DNA of 64,000 nucleotides. It comes from Hymenobacter jejuensis (lineage in GTDB: Bacteria > Bacteroidota > Bacteroidia > Cytophagales > Hymenobacteraceae). The DNA lies in NCBI RefSeq assembly GCF_006337165.1, contig NZ_CP040896.1:2976001-3040000 (forward strand). The letters run 5' to 3'. Both the position numbers and the translations under genes were made by a program. Of the stretch, positions 50,382-58,893 are shown one piece after another. Each line of letters begins with the position of its first letter. Position 1 is the stretch's first letter. The notes beneath the pieces are model-generated. The model was not told the origin of the DNA. It worked only from the letters and a program-made list of their open reading frames with translations, and made no database searches.

Positions 50382-53036
50382 ATGCGCGATTTCTACTGTT
50401 TGTTCTGGTGCCAAACCAGCCGAAAGCTGTTGGTGCTGGTGTTCTTGCTGAGTTACGGTAACAATCTATTTGCTCAGAAGCGGCTCCAAGATGTTCCGCG
50501 AGACAAGATGGCTCCATCATTGCGTAATGCATTAAGTGAGAAGGGGTTACAAAGCGTTCGGGTAAGCGTGCAGGATGCCGCCAGCTTTCGGCAGTGGCTG
50601 CGCGAGTACCTGCCAACCGCGGAGATTACCCAACCGGCTTCATCTAGAGGTGTGCTGGCATTAAGTAAGCTGAGCCCGGCCCAAGTGCAGCAAATAGCCG
50701 CGTGCCCGTTGGTCGAGTTTGTAGATGTGACCAACCGCCGCGCGCACGAAGAGAGCCAGCAGAACAAGTCCGATCTGAGCCTGAACAAAATAACGGCTGT
50801 GCACAGCCGCTTCCCGCAGTTGGCGGGCCAAGGCATGACTGTGTCGGTAAAGGAAGGCCAGTTCGACGCCGCCGACATCGATTTCAAAGGGCGTGTGCTC
50901 AATGCCAATCGGTTTTCGGGGTCACCTTCGGCGCACGCCACGGCTATGGCTACGTTTATGGCCGGCGGCGGCAACTCGGCCCCCACAGGGTTGGGCGTGG
51001 CTTGGAAGGCTCAGCTTGCCACTTCCGATTTTGCGCAATTGCTTCCCGACGATGCCCAGCAACTTCTGCGAACTGGTGTGTCGGTCCAAAACCATTCTTA
51101 CGGTGTCGCTATCGAAAATTATTACGGCCTCGAAGCCCGTGAATACGACCGCAGCACCTGGCAGAATCCGACGTTGCTGCACGTGTTTTCGTCGGGCAAC
51201 GACGGCGACAAAGCCAGCGCCGATGGACCGTATCGGGGCATTGCGAACGTCGCCAATCTCACGGGGCAGTTCAAAATGTCGAAGAATACGCTCAGCGTGG
51301 GGGCGACCGGTGCCACGGGCCAGGTTTCGCCGCTTAGCTCGCGAGGCCCTGCCTACGACGGCCGCATAAAGCCAGAGTTAGTCGCCTACGGCGACGGCGG
51401 CACTTCCGATGCTGCCGCGCTGGTATCGGGGGTGAGCTTGCTGGTGCAACAGGCTTACCAACAGCACCATAGCGGCGCGTTGCCGCCTGCTGCTCTGGTG
51501 AAAGCTATCCTGCTCAACAGTGCCGACGATGCGGGCCGGCCCGAAATTGATTTCGAATATGGCTTCGGCCAAACGGACGCGCTCGGGGCCGTCCAGACCG
51601 TGGCCGACAATCGTTTTTTCGCCGATGCGCTCACCCAAGGCAGCGATAAAGTGTTCCCAGTGACCGTGCCGCCTGGCGCGCGGCAGTTGAAAGTGACGCT
51701 GGCCTGGCACGACCCGGAAGCAGCAGCCAATGCCGCTCAGGCTTTGGTCAACGACTTGGATTTGGAACTGGTGCAAACCAGTACAGCTGCGCACTGGAAG
51801 CCTTGGGTGTTAAGCACTTACCCTCATGCCGATTCGCTGATGCTGCCCGCCCGCCGCGGCCCGGACCATTTAAATAACGTCGAGCAGATCACGGTTGCAG
51901 TGCCGGAAGCGGGTCAATACGAGGTGCATGTGCGCGGCCACCGGGTTGCGACTGGCCCGGCCCAGCCTTTCAGCGTTGCTTACGAAACCAGCAGTGGCTT
52001 CGAGTGGGTGACGCCACTTCAGGAAACCACTATTCGTCCCGGCGCGGCTATGCTTTTGCGCTGGCAGTGGAGTGGGCTTGCTACTACCGGCCGCCTTGAG
52101 TATCAGACCGTTGGTAGCTCAACGTGGCGGCTCGTCAATGCCAACGTCGGCTTGGCCCAGGGGTATTATTCCTGGACTGCACCCGATACGGCGCAGTTGG
52201 CGCAGGTCCGCCTGCTAATTGATGGGGTAGCGTACCCGTCGGAGTCGTTTCTGATTGCTCGCCCACTGTCGTTGCAGGTTGGTTATGCCTGCGCAGACGA
52301 AGCGCTACTGTATTGGCGGCGCGTGCCAGAAGCCTCTGGTTATCAAGTATATAAAATGGGGGCAAATTCTCTGGAGCCGGTTGTGCTCGCCACCGATACC
52401 ACTTTGGTCATCAACCGCAGCCAGTCGCCGGCCTTGCAGTATGCGGTAGCTCCGGTGTGGCAGGGCCGGGAGGGCGCGCGCAGCATCACCATCGACTATA
52501 CGCTACAGGGCACAGGCTGCTACGTCAGAAACTTCTTGCCCCGCCAAGCCGTGACCGATACCGTGTTGCTCGACCTAGAGATCGGCAGCCTGTACCAATT
52601 GCAAGCGCTACGCTTGGAAAAGCGGATCAACGGCACGTATCAGCCCATCCAAACGATTACGCCGGTGACGCAGTTGCGGATGGCCCTAACTGACCCGACG
52701 CCCGCCCCAGGTCAGAATCTGTACCGCGTACAGCTCGTAACAGCCGACCGCCGCACCTACTACAGCCAACCAGAAGCAGTGCAGTTTGTGCCGACCAACG
52801 ACGTGCAAGTGTACCCCAACCCAGTAGCGGCCGGCCAACCGCTCAGCATAATCAACGGCGAAGACACGCCCGTGCACCTGCGCCTCTACGACAGCATGGG
52901 CCACTTACGCCGCACCGCCACCGACAACGGCATCACCAAGACCTTCGATACTTCTGGTTTAGCCAAAGGCCTCTACTTCCTGCAAGTGCGCACCCAAGCC
53001 GGCCGCCAAACCACCCGCAGGGTAGTGATTCTGTAA
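50382..53036 (+). CDS. secreted S8 (subtilisin-like) peptidase with T9SS sorting domain
   Basis: An 884-residue exported protein: signal at about 15-31, propeptide to about 125, peptidase domain at about 130-400, beta-sandwich and fibronectin-like domains, and a C-terminal T9SS type A domain (VQVYPNPVAAGQPLSI, LRLYDSMGHLRRTATDNG, LYFLQVRTQAGR). In the peptidase domain His185 (SAHATAMATFMAGGG), oxyanion Asn273 (FSSGND) and Ser342 (GGTSDAAALVSG) are in place. The usual DTG motif with the catalytic Asp is replaced by VSVKEGQFD, so Glu158 stands at the Asp position. Activity may be altered or lost. It is likely moved to the cell surface and convergent with a metalloprotease. Confidence 0.9.
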   Translation: MRDFYCLFWCQTSRKLLVLVFLLSYGNNLFAQKRLQDVPRDKMAPSLRNALSEKGLQSVRVSVQDAASFRQWLREYLPTAEITQPASSRGVLALSKLSPAQVQQIAACPLVEFVDVTNRRAHEESQQNKSDLSLNKITAVHSRFPQLAGQGMTVSVKEGQFDAADIDFKGRVLNANRFSGSPSAHATAMATFMAGGGNSAPTGLGVAWKAQLATSDFAQLLPDDAQQLLRTGVSVQNHSYGVAIENYYGLEAREYDRSTWQNPTLLHVFSSGNDGDKASADGPYRGIANVANLTGQFKMSKNTLSVGATGATGQVSPLSSRGPAYDGRIKPELVAYGDGGTSDAAALVSGVSLLVQQAYQQHHSGALPPAALVKAILLNSADDAGRPEIDFEYGFGQTDALGAVQTVADNRFFADALTQGSDKVFPVTVPPGARQLKVTLAWHDPEAAANAAQALVNDLDLELVQTSTAAHWKPWVLSTYPHADSLMLPARRGPDHLNNVEQITVAVPEAGQYEVHVRGHRVATGPAQPFSVAYETSSGFEWVTPLQETTIRPGAAMLLRWQWSGLATTGRLEYQTVGSSTWRLVNANVGLAQGYYSWTAPDTAQLAQVRLLIDGVAYPSESFLIARPLSLQVGYACADEALLYWRRVPEASGYQVYKMGANSLEPVVLATDTTLVINRSQSPALQYAVAPVWQGREGARSITIDYTLQGTGCYVRNFLPRQAVTDTVLLDLEIGSLYQLQALRLEKRINGTYQPIQTITPVTQLRMALTDPTPAPGQNLYRVQLVTADRRTYYSQPEAVQFVPTNDVQVYPNPVAAGQPLSIINGEDTPVHLRLYDSMGHLRRTATDNGITKTFDTSGLAKGLYFLQVRTQAGRQTTRRVVIL

Positions 53037-53070
53037 GTATCAGACTGTCAATTGGTTACGGGTAAACAAA

Positions 53071-53099
53071 AAACCCTGGCCCGTAATGGGCCAGGGTTT
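53071..53099. terminator. bidirectional terminator between the two protease genes
   Basis: AAACCCTGGCCC and GGGCCAGGGTTT around five bases, with an A run on one side and T-rich sequence on the other. Confidence 0.88.
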
Positions 53100-53138
53100 G
53101 TCTTTCCTTTACCTAGAGTTTACAAGCTGGAAGGCCGA

Positions 53139-53954
53139 TTAATACAGGTAGTTGAGGGCCGTGCGGTCGTTGGTGTTGAACGGACGGTTTACGCCAGTAC
53201 CGATGCAAGCCAGCATCCACGAGTTCGGATCTGGGCCGGAAGGAGTGCCGGGAATCAGCACGGCACCTACGGTGCTAGCGCCTTCGTTTACAGCTGAGCC
53301 ACCGCAGCTATACTGCCGGCTCATGTAGTCGGTGTGGCGGAAACCGATGCAGTGACCGATTTCGTGAGCCAGTACGCTGGCAATGGTCGTGGTGGCATAG
53401 CTGGTGCCTAATGCATCGGAGTTGACCAATACTTGGCTGTAAGGATTGCCGCCCGAAGGGAAGCCCGCCGAAGCTAGGTAAGAAGAGCCACTGGGCGCTT
53501 TGGTAAGGGTAATGTTAGCGCCCGAAGTAACGCGGCGCATCGTAATGCGCAATCCCTCAGCGTTATAGCGACGAATGGCTTCGTCGGCGGCCGTTACATA
53601 AGCCGATGGCAACGTGCTCGACACGGCCACCGTGATGGTGCGGGGCAGGCCGGTTACCAAGTTGTTGGTGCGGTACTGCTCTTCTTCGCCAACACGCATG
53701 AGCTTATACTCGGGGGTCGTGCCCAGCTGTGCTGCGTCGATGCGGATATCGCCTTCTACTAGATACGAATCGCCTTCGCGGGTAATATTTTGGGTGCTGA
53801 AGCCTAATTGTTTAATTTGAGCCAGCGCTTGTGCCGAAACCTCTTCTTTTTTGGGAGAGTTGGTCGCAACGCCTTCTTCTTTCGAGCAGGAGGCCAACGC
53901 AACCAGCGAGCAGGCGCCAATAGTAAGGGTGGAAAGTAAGTGGGTGAATTTCAT
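53139..53954 (-). CDS. HEIGH-type (M57-like) zinc metalloprotease lipoprotein
   Basis: The ATG at 53954 gives 271 residues with lipobox LASC (Cys23). The zinc motif is HEIGHCIGFRH at 197-207, the extended metzincin pattern with a third His. Upstream is the typical ITVAVSSTLPSAYVTAADEA IRRYN region of the dual-action HEIGH metallo-peptidases. The frame is open to 54047, but the extra part has no sense as a lipoprotein start. It is expected on the outer side of a membrane. Confidence 0.92.
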   Translation of the reverse strand: MKFTHLLSTLTIGACSLVALASCSKEEGVATNSPKKEEVSAQALAQIKQLGFSTQNITREGDSYLVEGDIRIDAAQLGTTPEYKLMRVGEEEQYRTNNLVTGLPRTITVAVSSTLPSAYVTAADEAIRRYNAEGLRITMRRVTSGANITLTKAPSGSSYLASAGFPSGGNPYSQVLVNSDALGTSYATTTIASVLAHEIGHCIGFRHTDYMSRQYSCGGSAVNEGASTVGAVLIPGTPSGPDPNSWMLACIGTGVNRPFNTNDRTALNYLY

Positions 53955-54300
53955 AAGGGACTGTGGTTGGATGATGTGGGTGAAGGGAGATAGGTAAGTG
54001 AAAGAGTGGTCAAAAAGTATTGCGATATTTTCAAAAATCAACCGCAACTTTTAAAATATTTATACGTACCGGCCTGTTTTATTGTGAAAAACGCAATAAT
54101 TGGGTAGAAAAATATTTTCCTGAGCGCAATAATGTTTTGTCCAGTTGGGTGGAAATTGCTACTGCCGGTATTGGGAGCGCGCTACTTCACCGGCTGCCCA
54201 AGGCATTTGGCAATGCGCGTAGTACCCTCGGCTAGGCAGGACAACCTATTATCAGGGATAGCGAGCAATTACGGTCCGACTAAGAATTATTTTTGTGTAC

Positions 54301-54327
54301 ATAATATATTGACAATCAATTTGTTAT
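54301..54327. repeat. copy of the dispersed palindrome
   Basis: ATAATATATTGACAATCAATTTGTTAT shape (ATAA at one end, TTAT at the other, TTGACAATCAA core) in the divergent spacer. Confidence 0.65.
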
Positions 54328-54445
54328 GGCTTTATAAAACTCGTCCGTATTGCTTCAGCGTTTGAGAAGCCGTATAAAGGTGAGGGAAAGGTTACTCGAA
54401 GCGCCCCAGGAAAAGCCTGGGCAGGGGGGAGGGCTTTGAAATTCC

Positions 54446-54453
54446 TATCTTTG
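54446..54453 (+). promoter_or_regulatory. candidate -7 box of ricT
   Basis: TATCTTTG matches TAnnTTTG and lies 58 bases before the proposed GTG start. Confidence 0.5.
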
Positions 54454-54511
54454 TAGACAACCGATTTCGTGCGGACGCTTGTCCGCCTCACGATATATAT
54501 ATTCTCAAGCC

Positions 54512-56113
54512 GTGGCTTGTTCTTCTTGTTCTTCCGGTGGCGGTTGCTCCACCACCGCTGCCGGCTGCGGCTCCAAAGGGAGTTGTAGCTCGGGCGGGTG
54601 CAACCGCCTCAATGTATTCGACTGGCTTCAGGACCTTGACCTGCCCAGCGATTTTAAAGAGTTTGATTTAGTGGAAATCCGCTTCAAGGGCGGACGCAAA
54701 GACTTTTTTCGCAACGCCAGCCGGCTGCCCCTCGTCACCGGCGATCCCGTAGTGATTGAAGCAGCCGGCAACGGTTGGCATCTGGGCCACGTCTCGCTGA
54801 AAGGGGAGTTGGTGCGCCTGCAAATGCGCAAGAAAAAAGTCCCCGTCGACTCCAAGGAAATCCGCAACATCCTGCGCGTCGCTTCTCCACAGGACGTGGA
54901 GCGTTGGGAAGCCGTACGCGACCTCGAAACCGGCACCATGTTCCGGGCCCGTTCGGTGGTCGAAGAGCTAAAGCTGAAAATGAAGCTCTCCGACGTCGAG
55001 TACCAAGCCGACCGTTCGCGCGCCACGTTCTTCTACTCCGCCGACGACCGCGTGGACTTCCGCGACCTGATCAAGCGCTTGGCCGATGAGTTTCGTATCC
55101 GCGTGGAAATGAGGCAGATATCGCTTCGTCACGAAGCCGGCCGCTTGGGCGGCATTGGCTCTTGTGGCCGGGAGCTGTGCTGCTCTACGTGGCTCACCGA
55201 TTTCAAAAGCGTAAGCACAACGGCGGCTCGTTACCAAAACCTGAGCCTCAACCCGGCCAAGCTTTCGGGTCAGTGCGGCCGCCTCAAGTGCTGCCTCAAC
55301 TATGAGCTCGACACCTACCTCGACGCGCTGAAAGACATTCCGCAGGTGTCGCGGGCATTACAGACCGAAAAGGGCGAAGCCTTTTTGCAAAAGACTGACA
55401 TCTTCAAGAAGCGCATGTGGTTTGCACTGCGCGGCGACAACAACTGGGTGATGCTCGACACTGCCCGGGTGCGCGAAATTCAGGAGATGAACAAGCGCGG
55501 CGAAAAGCCTGAGAGCCTGCTGCCCCCGGTGCGCGAGGAAGACAAAGCGCCCGAAGTTTCGGCCATTGTGGAAGGCAACCTCGACCGCCTCGACGACAAA
55601 ATCAAAGGCGCCAAGCGGGCCAAACGCAAAAAGAAAAAGTCGGACAAGCCGGCTAGTTCCATTGTCGGCACGTCGATGATTGGAGTGCCCAACACACCTT
55701 TGCCTTCTGCGCAGGTGGTCGTCAAAACCCCCGGCACTACCAAAGCCCCCGACGCTCCAGCCGGTACTGCTAACGCTGCCGAAGAGCCGCGCCGGCCGCG
55801 CGGAGCTGCTGCCCGGCCCCTCAACCGTCGGAACAACCGCAACCGCAACACCGACGGCAATCGCCCCGAAAAAGGTGAAACCCGTCCTGATACCCCCGCC
55901 GAGGGCCGGCCACCCCGTCCAGAGCGGACATCGGAGCGCCGCCCACGGCCCACGCCGCCGGCTGGCCCGGAAGGTTCGGGTCGCCCAGCAGGTGAGCAGG
56001 GTAGTGGCGAGCGCGGCAACCGCGAAGGCCGCTCCTCTCGCCGTGGGTCGCGCTCGTCGCGCTCGGGCGGTAATGGCGCGCCAGGTTCCACTCCTTCGTC
56101 CTCAGCTTCCTAA
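54512..56113 (+). CDS. ricT: RicT/PSP1 family regulatory iron-sulfur protein
   Basis: In Bacillus, RicT (YaaT) is part of a complex that carries [4Fe-4S] clusters and controls RNA processing. Starting at the GTG at 54512 the protein begins with a Cys-rich tail (ACSSCSSGGGCSTTAAGCG); a TTG at 54479 would add 11 residues without sense. The PSP1 domain is at about 95-290, with cysteines in IGSCGRELCCSTWLTDF and GQCGRLKCCLNYELDTY. The last 200 residues are Lys/Arg/Pro/Gly-rich and disordered, which makes it 533 residues against about 275 in Bacillus. gldH follows after six bases. Confidence 0.9.
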   Translation: MACSSCSSGGGCSTTAAGCGSKGSCSSGGCNRLNVFDWLQDLDLPSDFKEFDLVEIRFKGGRKDFFRNASRLPLVTGDPVVIEAAGNGWHLGHVSLKGELVRLQMRKKKVPVDSKEIRNILRVASPQDVERWEAVRDLETGTMFRARSVVEELKLKMKLSDVEYQADRSRATFFYSADDRVDFRDLIKRLADEFRIRVEMRQISLRHEAGRLGGIGSCGRELCCSTWLTDFKSVSTTAARYQNLSLNPAKLSGQCGRLKCCLNYELDTYLDALKDIPQVSRALQTEKGEAFLQKTDIFKKRMWFALRGDNNWVMLDTARVREIQEMNKRGEKPESLLPPVREEDKAPEVSAIVEGNLDRLDDKIKGAKRAKRKKKKSDKPASSIVGTSMIGVPNTPLPSAQVVVKTPGTTKAPDAPAGTANAAEEPRRPRGAAARPLNRRNNRNRNTDGNRPEKGETRPDTPAEGRPPRPERTSERRPRPTPPAGPEGSGRPAGEQGSGERGNREGRSSRRGSRSSRSGGNGAPGSTPSSSAS

Positions 56114-56119
56114 CTGGTT

Positions 56120-56602
56120 ATGGTTCAAGTACTTCGTGCACTACCATTTTTGGGGTTGCTGCTGATGCTGGCGTCTTGCGATCCTAACCAGATCTACGAG
56201 AAAAACACTGATTTCAAGGACTTTACGTGGGCCGTACAGGAAAAGCCCGCGTTTGAGTTCGAGATCAAGGACACCACGCAGCGCTACAACGTTTACTTCA
56301 ATATCCGCAACGCCTCGGCGTACGGCTATTATAATCTCTACGTGAAGCACACACTCTCCGACCCCAACGGCAAGCGCGTCTCGCAGCTCCTGCACCAAAT
56401 GGTGCTCATGGACCCGCAAACCGGCGAGCCCCGTGGCAGTGGCACCGGTGATATTTTTGATCACCAGTTCTTGGCCCTGCCCAATCAGCGGTTTCACGTG
56501 GCCGGCACGTATAAGCTTGTCTTAGAGCAGTATATGCGCCAAGATCAGCTGCCTGGCATTATGGCCGCCGGAGTACGCGTGGCCAAAACGGAGGCCAAAT
56601 AA
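56120..56602 (+). CDS. gldH: gliding motility lipoprotein GldH
   Basis: A 160-residue lipoprotein with lipobox LASC (Cys20), needed for gliding in Flavobacterium. Family features are DPNQIYEKNTDFKDFTWAVQ, the YNVYFNIRNASAYGYYNLYV strand pair, GSGTGDIFDHQFLAL and YKLVLEQYMRQDQLPGIMAAGV. The ricT-gldH order is common in Bacteroidota. The stop codon is 28 bases before a very stable hairpin. Confidence 0.93.
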   Translation: MVQVLRALPFLGLLLMLASCDPNQIYEKNTDFKDFTWAVQEKPAFEFEIKDTTQRYNVYFNIRNASAYGYYNLYVKHTLSDPNGKRVSQLLHQMVLMDPQTGEPRGSGTGDIFDHQFLALPNQRFHVAGTYKLVLEQYMRQDQLPGIMAAGVRVAKTEAK

Positions 56603-56630
56603 AGTACGCGCCCTAGCGCTACCACAACCC

Positions 56631-56673
56631 CACACCGCCCGCCTGCTTACTCCCTAAGCAGGCGGGCGGTGTG
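56631..56673 (+). terminator. long perfect hairpin after gldH
   Basis: A 19-bp perfect stem (CACACCGCCCGCCTGCTTA and its complement) with a five-base loop. The T run is missing, so it may be a processing or attenuation hairpin. Confidence 0.7.
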
Positions 56674-56700
56674 CATTTGGGAGCAACTGGCCCAAAAAAA

Positions 56701-56729
56701 TCCCGCTCCGGCATAGGCCGAAGCGGGAA
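56701..56729 (-). terminator. intrinsic terminator after cspA
   Basis: TCCCGCT/AGCGGGA with an inner CGGC/GCCG, followed on the minus strand by seven T. Confidence 0.85.
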
Positions 56730-56767
56730 GGCAATAAGTGTGTAGGATCGAGCTACTAATGTAGTAA

Positions 56768-56959
56768 TTAAATACGCTCTACTTTCACTGCGTTCAGACC
56801 TTTTTTACCCTCAATAACTTCAAACGATACACGGTCGTTCTCGCGGATCTCGTGGATTAAGCCTGTCTGGTGTACGAAGATGTCTTGGTTAGTGTCATCC
56901 TGGATGATGAAGCCGAAGCCCTTGGACTCGTTGAAGAACTTCACTTTACCTGTTTTCAT
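56768..56959 (-). CDS. cspA: cold shock domain protein
   Basis: A 63-residue single OB-fold protein that binds single-stranded RNA or DNA. It begins MKTGKVKFFNESKGFGFIIQ and has RNP motifs KGFGFI and DIFVHQ. The following RENDRVSFEVIEGKKGLNAV end is normal. The gene has its own terminator. A paralogue number in the cspA set cannot be given. Confidence 0.95.
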   Translation of the reverse strand: MKTGKVKFFNESKGFGFIIQDDTNQDIFVHQTGLIHEIRENDRVSFEVIEGKKGLNAVKVERI

Positions 56960-57172
56960 GGAAGCTGTACTGGTTGTATGGTTAGAATGTAAGATTAGGG
57001 TAAAAATATGGGTATTTCAAAACTTCGGTAAAGGAAAAGTGCTTTGATGAGTTTGTTTCGCCCTATTTCCGGCCGCTAACGATCGGTGGGACAAGGTAAA
57101 AAGAGCAGCGTAGAAAGTTGTAGTCGCGTAGCCGGACGTGTTGCGTCGGGCCTCTTGGAGGCGTCGTGCACC

Positions 57173-57208
57173 AACTCTGCTTTGCCGGCCGCGTATGGAG
57201 TGACTAGG
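57173..57208 (+). repeat. leader element A, shared with the next gene
   Basis: AACTCTGCTTT, then GCGTATGG and ACTAGG, ending 30 bases before the ATG at 57239. The same three blocks in the same order occur at 57504-57541. Confidence 0.7.
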
Positions 57209-57238
57209 CATTCACTGACTTTTCTAACCTCCGATTTT

Positions 57239-57451
57239 ATGGCCGATAATCAAGAAAAACAATCCGATAAAAAATCTGAATCGGCGGCTGCCGGCACTGA
57301 GCGTCCGGCGCCGCAGGATTCTGCCGCGCCCGTTGCCTCTGTATCCAGCGAAGCTTTGGCCAGTGCCGAAACAAGCGTCGGCAAAGGTGCCGTAGCCGGC
57401 GAAAACGACACGCAGGAAAACAAAGAAGCCGACCCTAATACGCTGCACTAA
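57239..57451 (+). CDS. small hydrophilic disordered protein
   Basis: The ATG at 57239 gives 70 residues rich in Ala, Ser, Glu, Lys and Asp, starting MADNQEKQSDKKSESAAAGT and ending KEADPNTLH. There is no signal, hydrophobic core or motif. An upstream extension of the frame to 57086 is only an open reading frame. It shares its leader sequence with the next gene, which suggests joint control. Such proteins are often stress-induced, but that is inference. Confidence 0.6.
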   Translation: MADNQEKQSDKKSESAAAGTERPAPQDSAAPVASVSSEALASAETSVGKGAVAGENDTQENKEADPNTLH

Positions 57452-57503
57452 GCGCCCGGCGGCTTTGAGCGTCCGCGCAGGTTTGGCTCCGCAGCTAGCA
57501 AAA

Positions 57504-57541
57504 AACTCTGCTTTCGGCGGTGCGTATGGTGTATCACTAGG
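57504..57541 (+). repeat. leader element B, second copy
   Basis: AACTCTGCTTT, GCGTATGG and ACTAGG again, ending 39 bases before the ATG at 57581. Spacing within the element differs by two bases from copy A. Confidence 0.7.
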
Positions 57542-57580
57542 AAGCGCCTTGCTGCTTCCTTTCTTCAGACTCGCAAGATT

Positions 57581-58783
57581 ATGGAAAACGACAAGTCCAC
57601 GGAAGGCAGCCAGCCTGCGCAGGCGCCCAAAAATGCCGAGCCGCAGGTCGGCGACGGCGCCACAGCCAGCGAAACGACGCAGGACGCTAAAATGGGCCCC
57701 GGTGCCAGCAATACCCTCGCCAACAGCCGCACGCAACCCGAAACGCCCGGTATGCAAAACGCCGGCGCTCATGGCGCCTTGGAAAGAGCAGACAACCCTT
57801 CGGGGCAAGTATCTGACAGCCAAAAGGATATAAAAACAAGTACGGGCGAGGGCGGGCCCGATGCGCCGAAGAACGCACCAGCCAGCTACGGCGGCAACTT
57901 CGGCAACAGCGTGCAGGATATTTTCGATGACCCCGACCGCCTCGAAAACCAGTTGAGTGGCCCAGCCCGCGGCGAATTTGGTAGCCACGGCTCCGGCACT
58001 ACCCAAGGCGGCTACGGCAACCAATACCGGGCCGACGATACGTATGCTGGGCATTTGGGCACGCAACATGCTTCCAGCGGCGGATACCAGGGCGGCCGGG
58101 CTGAGAACAACACCAGCTCGCTGGAACAGGAACCCGGCACGGGTTTCACGCTCCAGCCCGACAACAGCACGTTTGGTACTCAGCCGGGCACACCGCTAAC
58201 GGGCACCACCGTCGATCCGCAATTTCACAACGACAATGCCTCGCCCCACGGCGAAAGTGCCGGCTACAGCGCCGATTACGGGCACACGTCACTGGGCGGT
58301 GCTCAGGCGCCGGCGCAGCCAGCAGCAGCGGAAGTAGGCGATGGCCAGCGCAACCAACGCGAAGACTACATTCCATCGCAAACTGACTCCGACCGCGACG
58401 GTTTGGCTTTCGACGCGCAGCCGGTTGGTACGGCCCAACGCCAAGCCGCCGACAACGGCGGACGCGATGAGCCCGGCCCGGCCGGAGCTCCCGAAACGCC
58501 AGCACCCGGTCCTGATCCGGCGTCGCGCACTGGATATACCGACACCAAAGGCCAGCAGAGCTACACCGGCAACAGCAGCCAAGGCGTAGGGTCGCGCGGA
58601 GGTTCTTACAACGACCCCAACGACAACCAAGCCGGTACCGACACCGACAAGCCGAGCCAAGAAAGCTACGGTCGTGCCGCCGACAACCAAGCTCCCGTAC
58701 CCCCGAAACCCGCCGACGACTCCGACTACGGAGCGGCTCCTCGCCGCAACGCTGGCCGTGACAACGACGAGGCTCGTTCTTAG
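57581..58783 (+). CDS. large low-complexity hydrophilic protein
   Basis: A 400-residue protein dominated by Gly, Asn, Asp, Gln, Ser, Thr and Pro, with very few hydrophobic stretches, no Cys and no signal. A more ordered-looking segment is SYGGNFGNSVQDIFDDPDRL ENQLSGPARG near residues 108-137, followed by Gly/Tyr/Asn-rich sequence (GGYGNQYRADDTYAGHLGTQ). It ends SDYGAAPRRNAGRDNDEARS. Coding is supported by steady codon use and the 23-bp terminator right after. Composition recalls desiccation or stress hydrophilins; no family is recognised. Confidence 0.75.
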   Translation: MENDKSTEGSQPAQAPKNAEPQVGDGATASETTQDAKMGPGASNTLANSRTQPETPGMQNAGAHGALERADNPSGQVSDSQKDIKTSTGEGGPDAPKNAPASYGGNFGNSVQDIFDDPDRLENQLSGPARGEFGSHGSGTTQGGYGNQYRADDTYAGHLGTQHASSGGYQGGRAENNTSSLEQEPGTGFTLQPDNSTFGTQPGTPLTGTTVDPQFHNDNASPHGESAGYSADYGHTSLGGAQAPAQPAAAEVGDGQRNQREDYIPSQTDSDRDGLAFDAQPVGTAQRQAADNGGRDEPGPAGAPETPAPGPDPASRTGYTDTKGQQSYTGNSSQGVGSRGGSYNDPNDNQAGTDTDKPSQESYGRAADNQAPVPPKPADDSDYGAAPRRNAGRDNDEARS

Positions 58784-58810
58784 AAGTTGTTGATAGTCAG
58801 AATATTATAG

Positions 58811-58860
58811 TAGTAAAGCAGAAAGGCCTCCCGCTTACGGGAGGCCTTTCTGCTTTACTA
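58811..58860. terminator. perfect 23-bp hairpin between convergent genes
   Basis: TAGTAAAGCAGAAAGGCCTC CCG and its exact complement enclose only four bases. It separates the hydrophilic-protein gene from the NmrA-like gene and can act in both directions. A weak palindrome copy (58783-58809) abuts it. Confidence 0.9.
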
Positions 58861-58893
58861 CCGTTCGTCAAGACTTGAAGTAGATTCCGTGGC

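Larger units (their letters stand above)
53955..54511. other. divergent spacer between the metalloprotease and ricT genes
   Basis: No gene is seen in these 557 bases. They are AT-rich up to about 54120, contain a clear palindrome copy at 54301-54327, and end with the candidate -7 box of ricT at 54446-54453. Confidence 0.7.

Noticed and set aside
55480..56091. 203-codon minus-strand frame
   Set aside because: It is the antisense of the Arg/Pro-rich tail of ricT and is itself Arg/Pro/Gly-rich for that reason.
57224..58069. 281-codon minus-strand frame
   Set aside because: It is antisense to both hydrophilic-protein genes and their leaders; the plus-strand genes have better starts, leaders and a terminator.
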